A stretch of DNA of 23,815 bases from SZUA-229 sp041589175. GTDB taxonomy: Bacteria > Pseudomonadota > Gammaproteobacteria > SZUA-229. Location of the stretch: positions 1 to 23,815 of the forward strand of contig JBFHWF010000033.1 in assembly GCA_041589175.1 (NCBI GenBank), written 5' to 3'. The first letter of the stretch is position 1. Every line of letters begins with the position of its first letter. Made by a program: the position numbers and the translations under genes. Below the pieces are notes generated by a model. It did no database searches. It saw nothing but the letters and a program-made list of their open reading frames with translations, and was not told the DNA's origin. Shown here one piece after another: positions 22,785 through 23,815 of the stretch.

Positions 22785-23276
22785 ATGACAGCACAACACC
22801 CACTCTGGCACAACCTGTTCAGACCCAAAGAAGACCGAATCTCTCAGGTCACCGATATGTGGATGACTACGCCACTATTCGAAGGCATTAAGAAGCGAGA
22901 ATGCCATGACCTTGTCAAAACAATGCACCCTCGTCACTATAAAAAAGGTGAAATGGTTTTTAATAGTGGGGATATTGGAACCAGCATTGTACTGATACGA
23001 AAAGGTGCAATCGAAATCAGGGCCGCTGACAAACTACTGGCCGAACTTAAGGCCGGTGATTTTTTCGGTGAAGTCGCACTCATTATTGATGAGCCTCGAA
23101 CGGCTGATGCTATCGCCTCTGAAGAATCTGAATTGATTTTCTTTCTACGCTCTGATCTTGAGGAATGGGTTAAGCGGTCACCAAAAAGCGGTGCGCGTTT
23201 CATGCTAAACATTGCAAGCGTGCTAGCAGCACGATTGCGACACACTAACATTCTATTATCACTACAGTCGAGCTAA
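22785..23276 (+). CDS. Cyclic-nucleotide-binding domain protein
   Basis: A 163-residue protein made of one cNMP-binding (CRP-type) beta-barrel, about 28-150. FEGIKKRECHDLVKTM is the entry helix, followed by the YKKGEMVFNSGDIGTSIVLIRKGAIEI strands. GDFFGEVALIIDEPRTADAIA is the phosphate-binding cassette with Arg105 in the nucleotide-contact position. There is no C-terminal helix-turn-helix, so it is not a CRP-like transcription factor; it may bind cAMP, cGMP or nothing and act on a partner. It lies 14 bp upstream of the AI-2E-family gene and is probably cotranscribed with it. Confidence 0.85.
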   Translation: MTAQHPLWHNLFRPKEDRISQVTDMWMTTPLFEGIKKRECHDLVKTMHPRHYKKGEMVFNSGDIGTSIVLIRKGAIEIRAADKLLAELKAGDFFGEVALIIDEPRTADAIASEESELIFFLRSDLEEWVKRSPKSGARFMLNIASVLAARLRHTNILLSLQSS

Positions 23277-23290
23277 AGAGTGAGCCGGTA

Positions 23291-23815
23291 ATGTTTCAGG
23301 TTATTATTGATCACCCACTCAGCAAGACACTCTTCATCTTTATACTGATATGTTCAGTCACGGTATTACTGGCAATACTTCTAGCACCCTTGCTTGTTCC
23401 AATTATTATTTCATTTGCTCTCTATGTTCTACTGGAGCCTGCCTCTGAAACTTTCGAGCGACTTGGTCTGTCGAGAAATGCCGCATCATTGTCTGTACTG
23501 CTCATACTGGTTGCGGTTACGGCATTATTTATCGTGCTATTATTGCCCCATTTGACGAATCAGTTAACATCACTTCAGTCGCAGCTGCCTGTTGTCTGGC
23601 AATCGATAATGTCACTGGGTAATGATTTCAGCCAGCATATTGTTTCATCGTTAGGACTTGATGTTCATTCCAGTGGCATCACACAACATTTCTTTAACCA
23701 GGCAAATGACTGGGGTAAGACAGCCCTGATACAGGGTTCAAATGTTTTAATCAGTCTGTCGGTGTTATTCGTACTCGTTCCTATTTTTACATTTTTCCTG
23801 GTGCGTGATTTCAGA
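23291..23815 (+). CDS. AI-2E family (PerM-like) membrane protein, 3' end outside window
   Basis: The frame is open from ATG to the window end, giving the first 175 residues of a protein usually near 350. Hydrophobic segments at about 13-31, 32-49 and 63-83 are followed by a soluble stretch (about 85-145), and then LISLSVLFVLVPIFTFFLVRDF. This closing block and the layout are typical of the AI-2E transporter/PerM family, whose members move AI-2, ions or other solutes. The start is the first ATG after the preceding stop, with a weak ribosome site. Only the N-terminal half can be judged. Confidence 0.82.
   Translation, partial: MFQVIIDHPLSKTLFIFILICSVTVLLAILLAPLLVPIIISFALYVLLEPASETFERLGLSRNAASLSVLLILVAVTALFIVLLLPHLTNQLTSLQSQLPVVWQSIMSLGNDFSQHIVSSLGLDVHSSGITQHFFNQANDWGKTALIQGSNVLISLSVLFVLVPIFTFFLVRDFR

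Noticed and set aside
1..23815. CRISPR array, prophage or intact insertion sequence
   Set aside because: No regularly spaced repeats, phage structural genes or complete transposase with terminal repeats were seen; the only transposase relative lacks its catalytic histidines.

Overview
The window looks like a chromosomal segment of a gammaproteobacterium. The order recA-recX-alaS-lysC-csrA-tRNA-Ser(GCU) on the minus strand matches the Pseudomonas-type arrangement of this locus. The block yceF / yceD-rpmF-plsX-fabH, and mutS, nadK, recN and pncC close to recA, also fit that class. Genus cannot be told from the sequence alone.

Layout. Bases 1-510 hold no convincing gene but are full of hairpins: two related terminator-like hairpins bounded by a 12-bp inverted repeat, a hairpin with GGGGACAGA arms, and a very long hairpin abutting the tRNA. 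Then, all on the minus strand: tRNA-Ser, csrA (with a GGA-rich leader that suggests CsrA autoregulation), lysC, alaS, recX and recA. A divergent promoter pair separates recA from a plus-strand WYL regulator of the CapW/BrxR type. That gene converges on a RAYT/IS200-like protein whose HUH motif has been lost. thpR and pncC follow on the minus strand. mutS, nadK and recN run on the plus strand as a tight DNA-repair/NADP operon. From about 15.0 to 22.0 kb everything is on the minus strand: a 90-residue Cys-motif protein, an ArsJ-type MFS exporter, a membrane GAF-GGDEF protein with a degenerate GGDEF motif, a DUF3015 lipoprotein, a VOC protein, fabH, plsX, rpmF and yceD. yceF, a cyclic-nucleotide-domain protein and the first 175 codons of an AI-2E-family membrane protein lie on the plus strand to the right end.

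How the genes fit together. The left half is rich in genome maintenance (recA, recX, mutS, recN) plus translation and global regulation (alaS, csrA, tRNA). The right half couples ribosome assembly (rpmF, yceD) to fatty-acid and phospholipid initiation (plsX, fabH). The most unusual part is 6.7-8.5 kb. There a defence-type WYL regulator with no defence genes beside it shares a promoter region, with a palindrome between the two -35 elements, with recA, and it faces an apparently non-catalytic REP-transposase homologue. I found no CRISPR array, rRNA, intact insertion sequence or prophage gene.
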